A stretch of 58,248 nt of DNA from Acidobacteriaceae bacterium (GTDB taxonomy: Bacteria; Acidobacteriota; Terriglobia; Terriglobales; Acidobacteriaceae), in the NCBI GenBank assembly GCA_025361625.1, contig JANYKL010000035.1, forward strand, positions 1 through 58,248, written 5' to 3'. This document shows, one piece after another, positions 55,671 through 58,248 of this stretch (its first letter is position 1; each line of letters begins with the position of its first letter). The notes beneath the pieces were generated by a model. It did not search any database. It saw nothing but the letters and a program-made list of their open reading frames with translations, and was not told the DNA's origin. The translations under genes were made by a program, and so were the position numbers.

Positions 55671-56003
55671 ATGACTAAGGCAGACCTGATCGAAGAGGTT
55701 TCCCGGCTCGCGGAATTGACCCGCAAAGATAGCGAAGTGATTGTCGACACCATTTTTGATAGCGTGGTGCGTTCCCTGCGCGTGGGGGACAAGATCGAAA
55801 TTCGCGGGTTCGGCAGCTTCCGTACGCGGCAGCGTAAGCCTCGCGTCGGGCGAAATCCGAAGACTGGCGACCGGGTGGAAGTTCCGGCGAAAAAGATTCC
55901 GTTCTTCAAGCCGAGCAAGGAATTGAAGGATCTGGTAAATAACAGCCCTACGGCCCCGGTTGCGGCTGCGCCTGCTGCGTCGACTCCCCAAAGTGCTGAA
56001 TAA
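55671..56003 (+). CDS. HU/IHF-family DNA-binding protein
   Basis: This 110-residue protein has an HU core: MTKADLIEEVSRLAELTRKDSEVIVDTIFDSVVRSLRVGDKIEIRGFGSFRTRQRKPRVGRNPKTG..VPAKKIPFFKPSKELKD. It then has a 20-residue Pro/Ala tail. The GFGSF and GRNPKTG segments are diagnostic. It bends and packs DNA. AAGG lies seven bases before ATG 55671. Divergent from the broken HPF locus. HU or IHF subunit cannot be told by eye. Confidence 0.96.
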   Translation: MTKADLIEEVSRLAELTRKDSEVIVDTIFDSVVRSLRVGDKIEIRGFGSFRTRQRKPRVGRNPKTGDRVEVPAKKIPFFKPSKELKDLVNNSPTAPVAAAPAASTPQSAE

Positions 56004-56111
56004 GCCGCGTCTTTCGTCTCTCCAAACTTATCTTTAGTACGTGTAGCAGTACGAGTAGGTGTGGAAAGGTGTTGGCTGATTCAAGGCAGGCGCGTGCTGC
56101 AAACCGAAATT

Positions 56112-57032
56112 TTAAACAGTCGCGACCCGAGCGCTTCCGGTTGCCGCTAATGCCTCGGGTGACGGGATCGGCTTAGCGAGAGTGAACGTGCGCTCGAGCG
56201 GCATCTCGCCGGTTTTAATCGATTTCGCCATCATTTCCATTCCCATACCCGAGTTGGGGGGAATGTGAATCGTAGCTGCCAATAAATTGCGCCGCACCCA
56301 TTCCTGGCCTGCCTTTGCCATTCCGTCGCAGCCGAGGAAGGGAATGTCCTTCCATTTGTCCTTTGAGCCATAGCACTCTTCAAAGGCCTTACGAGCGCCC
56401 ATCGCCATTGAGTCATCTTGCGCGCACACTGCCTGAATCTTTACCTGATTCGACGTGGATAGGCGGAGCCACGAGCAGACCCCTTTGTAGGCACTGACTT
56501 CACTCCATTGAGCTTTCAGGACACGTAGGTTGATGCTCTCTAATTTTGTCTGCATCGTTGCCAGATGGCGCTGTTTGGCGGCGGAACTTTCCGCCGGGCC
56601 ATGTATATACAGAACGACGCCCCCACCAGGAACCAGGCTGTTGAGTTGCTGACCTTGAATTCGCCCGATTTCATCGTGATTTGAAGTGATGGCAAATGCG
56701 GGAACGTTGAAAGCATGTCGCAATTCGGAAATGTAGTTGGCTTCGCGATTAAGCACAACCACGCCCATGCCGGCTGCGGCGGCGGCGCGAGCCACTTGGG
56801 GGTGCGCGGTCGATCCTGCCGGTTCAAAAAGAATCGCGTCTGTCCGCTGTGTAGCCGAAGATTGAATGCAGGATAAAAGCTGCTGGCTTTGTTTTATGCC
56901 ATCATTGCCGGCATAGACGATATCGATGTCGATCCCGAGTTTTTTGGCCGCCGCCAAACCAGTAGACGCCTGCTCGATCTGGTAACCGTCCTCGTCATTT
57001 GTGATGCTGAGTAGAAATCGCAATCTTTTCAT
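56112..57032 (-). CDS. Sugar-type periplasmic-binding-fold protein without a signal peptide
   Basis: This 306-residue protein has the type I binding-protein fold (Peripla_BP_4 kind): RLRFLLSITNDEDGYQIEQASTGLAAAKKLGID, DAILFEPAGSTAHPQVARAAAAAGMGVVVLNRE, AITSNHDEIGRIQGQQL and CAQDDSMAMGARKA. The first beta strand begins at residue 3, so there is no signal peptide and no HTH. It should be cytoplasmic, which is unusual for this family. No ABC permease or ATPase lies nearby. It could be a sugar sensor. ATG 57032. Confidence 0.8.
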   Translation of the reverse strand: MKRLRFLLSITNDEDGYQIEQASTGLAAAKKLGIDIDIVYAGNDGIKQSQQLLSCIQSSATQRTDAILFEPAGSTAHPQVARAAAAAGMGVVVLNREANYISELRHAFNVPAFAITSNHDEIGRIQGQQLNSLVPGGGVVLYIHGPAESSAAKQRHLATMQTKLESINLRVLKAQWSEVSAYKGVCSWLRLSTSNQVKIQAVCAQDDSMAMGARKAFEECYGSKDKWKDIPFLGCDGMAKAGQEWVRRNLLAATIHIPPNSGMGMEMMAKSIKTGEMPLERTFTLAKPIPSPEALAATGSARVATV

Positions 57033-57225
57033 GCAAAACAGCTTTCTTAGCGCTCATCATATCGTGAACGTTTGCATCACCTGTATGACGATGGTAACGA
57101 GCTCGTGCGATGACGCCGCTGAATTTAGAGCTGAGAGTTGGAAATTCTAGCTTCGGCCTAATCCGCGCGCTTGGCCGCCGTTGCTACAGCCTAAGGTGTT
57201 ACCCTTTTAGTAAGAAAAGCTGTTC

Positions 57226-57301
57226 GGGCCCATAGCTCAACGGTTAGAGCAGCAGACTCATAATCTGTTGGTTCTAGGTTCAAATCCTAGTGGGCCCACC
57301 A
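57226..57301 (+). tRNA. tRNA with CAT anticodon (tRNA-Ile2 or elongator tRNA-Met)
   Basis: This 76-base cloverleaf includes an encoded CCA. The acceptor stem is GGGCCCA with TGGGCCC, the anticodon loop CTCATAA, and the T arm CTAGG-TTCAAAT-CCTAG. The anticodon is CAT. The variable/T-arm form (TTGGT...GGTTCAAATCC) resembles E. coli tRNA-Ile2 more than elongator Met, where CAT is changed by lysidine to read AUA. Both are possible by sequence alone. Confidence 0.93.
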
Positions 57302-57397
57302 GATTTACCCAGTTTTTATGCACATTTGGAACACTTTTTGCGTTTGGACTGTTTTGCACCCTGCATTCTGTGTCAGCACAGTATCAGCAATTTTGGG

Positions 57398-58064
57398 ATG
57401 GGCCCCATTGTGGGGGCAGGAGGAGACACAGGAACGAGGATCATATTCGTACTCGCGCTTGTCGTCTTGGTACCAGTCTTTGTGGCCACACAGAATCAGC
57501 CATCGAGTGGAAACAAACGGGAGAATGCACAGCGAGCGAATCCAGCGGTTCCCATCTCGGTTAAACGCAAATTTGTAACTTGGCCTGAGGGGATTACAAC
57601 AATTGCGCTTATCGCCACTCTGGGGGCGATTCTGTACCAAACGATCCTCACCTCGCCGCTCGGTAAGAGTTGCCAAAGATGCCCTAATCGCCAGCGAGCG
57701 ACCAAAGGTTGAAGTGAAGCATATCTCCCTTGCCATCAAATCTCTGGATGGCCAGGACTGGAAAATTGGTTGTATTGTCGCCAACGTGGGTGGGAGTAAG
57801 GCAACGATAATTGAAACCCATCTCACCATTTCCCGCGATATCGTTGAATCGCTTGAGAGCTTTCTGATAGGCATTCCGAACTACGACCGGAAATATTCGT
57901 TTGGTTCGTTTTCCATTGAGCCGGGAGAGCGGCAGGAACGAACTGAGGGCAAGGAACAGCTGACAACCGTCCCAATTGTCTGTTTTGGGTTTTCCGGTAT
58001 CGAGACGAAAGAGGCATTGCACGACTTACGGGATTCGGATCGGTATGGAACTGGCTCAATATGA
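57398..58064 (+). pseudogene. Membrane-anchored hypothetical protein, frameshifted
   Basis: A first frame (ATG 57398, up to 57712) has two hydrophobic stretches (RIIFVLALVVLVPVFVA and GITTIALIATLGAILYQTI). The matching soluble part (RSVRVAKDALIASERPKVEVKHISLAI...FVANVGGSKATI) continues in the other frame to 58064. They join near 57655-57670, where LYQTILTS should run into RSVRVAKDALIASERPKV. Proteins with a membrane helix then '...A-L-x-A-x-x-R-P-x' and an Ig-like strand region are common, with unknown function. The gene follows the tRNA by about 100 bases. A sequence error could equally explain it. Confidence 0.55.
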
Positions 58065-58203
58065 CCTTCACTCGGTTGGACAACCCCAATTATGAGTATC
58101 GAGACTGACAGGTTTGAGGTTATTAGGGTCTGTTTGGGCCTTCAGTCAGGCCGCTGGTAGTCACGGTGCAACGCCGAATTCTCTTATTGAAGGAAACCAA
58201 AGT

Positions 58204-58248
58204 ATGGCCGTTGTTGATGTTGCTGATCACAAACCCCACATCCTCGGC
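58204..58248 (+). CDS. Start of a gene running off the right edge (partial)
   Basis: ATG 58204 follows a GAAGGA about nine bases upstream and opens a frame (MAVVDVADHKPHILG...) to the window end. Fifteen residues are too few to name a family. Confidence 0.35.
   Translation, partial: MAVVDVADHKPHILG

Noticed and set aside
57226-58248. Integration site of a mobile element at the tRNA
   Set aside because: No integrase and no direct repeat of the tRNA 3' end were found in the roughly 950 bases visible after it.

Overview
The window reads as a chromosomal segment of an acidobacterium (Acidobacteriota, Koribacter/Terriglobia-like). The evidence is a set of family habits rather than a marker gene. 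There is the tail of a VWFA-type acidobacterial protein at the left edge, an ASPIC/UnbV FG-GAP protein, a TonB-type repeat protein with the W-x3-L / A-P-x-x-L-P-x-L pattern, several secreted or lipoprotein families typical of the group, and an EAL-HDOD protein. Base composition is moderately GC-rich and even. There is no phage, IS, CRISPR or integrase signature, so most of the window is ordinary core and housekeeping sequence.

Layout. 1-4710: a VWFA-protein tail, then a tight same-strand run of a deiodinase-like thioredoxin-fold selenoprotein (in-frame TGA at 484-486 with a SECIS-like hairpin), a NarL-type histidine kinase, its response regulator and a Tat-exported FG-GAP/UnbV protein. 4724-9104 (minus): amidase, APC permease, MGMT and an OmpA-like protein. 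9473-15810: a sorbosone/PQQ-type dehydrogenase, a dGTPase-like HD protein, a large periplasmic TPR protein and PurH. 15909-20639: small regulators and hypotheticals. 20738-25185: a hybrid PAS/GAF histidine kinase and the MsrP-MsrQ methionine sulfoxide repair pair. 25313-26803: a lipoprotein. 26903-32127 (minus): infB, nusA and rimP in operon order, with a terminator-like hairpin in the leader. 32466-39470: small secreted proteins, MoaA, a quinone-oxidoreductase-like MDR and one frameshifted gene. 39495-41700 (minus): MoeZ-type ThiF-rhodanese, a MoaD/ThiS carrier whose Gly-Gly is covered by nine residues, and a Lon-N-domain protein. 41859-45941: SDR, a secreted protein, HNH, ComF and a zinc-ribbon protein. 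46184-52601: OPT transporter, YggS, a POT-like MFS transporter, TrxB and a hypothetical. 52632-58248: a degenerate receiver protein with an RG/PG-rich N-terminus, an EAL-HDOD protein, a broken ribosome-hibernation factor gene divergent from an HU gene, a signal-less sugar-binding protein, a CAT-anticodon tRNA, a frameshifted membrane protein and the start of a gene at the edge.

How genes work together. MsrP needs molybdopterin, and moaA, a MoaD-like carrier and a MoeZ-like activator lie within the same 17 kb. TrxB, MsrPQ and the selenoprotein form a loose redox theme. The best candidate for something under-described is the 172-4710 cluster: a membrane-anchored, selenocysteine-containing relative of iodothyronine deiodinases, probably co-transcribed with a two-component system and an exported FG-GAP/UnbV protein. 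Automated gene callers would split the selenoprotein at the TGA and lose it.
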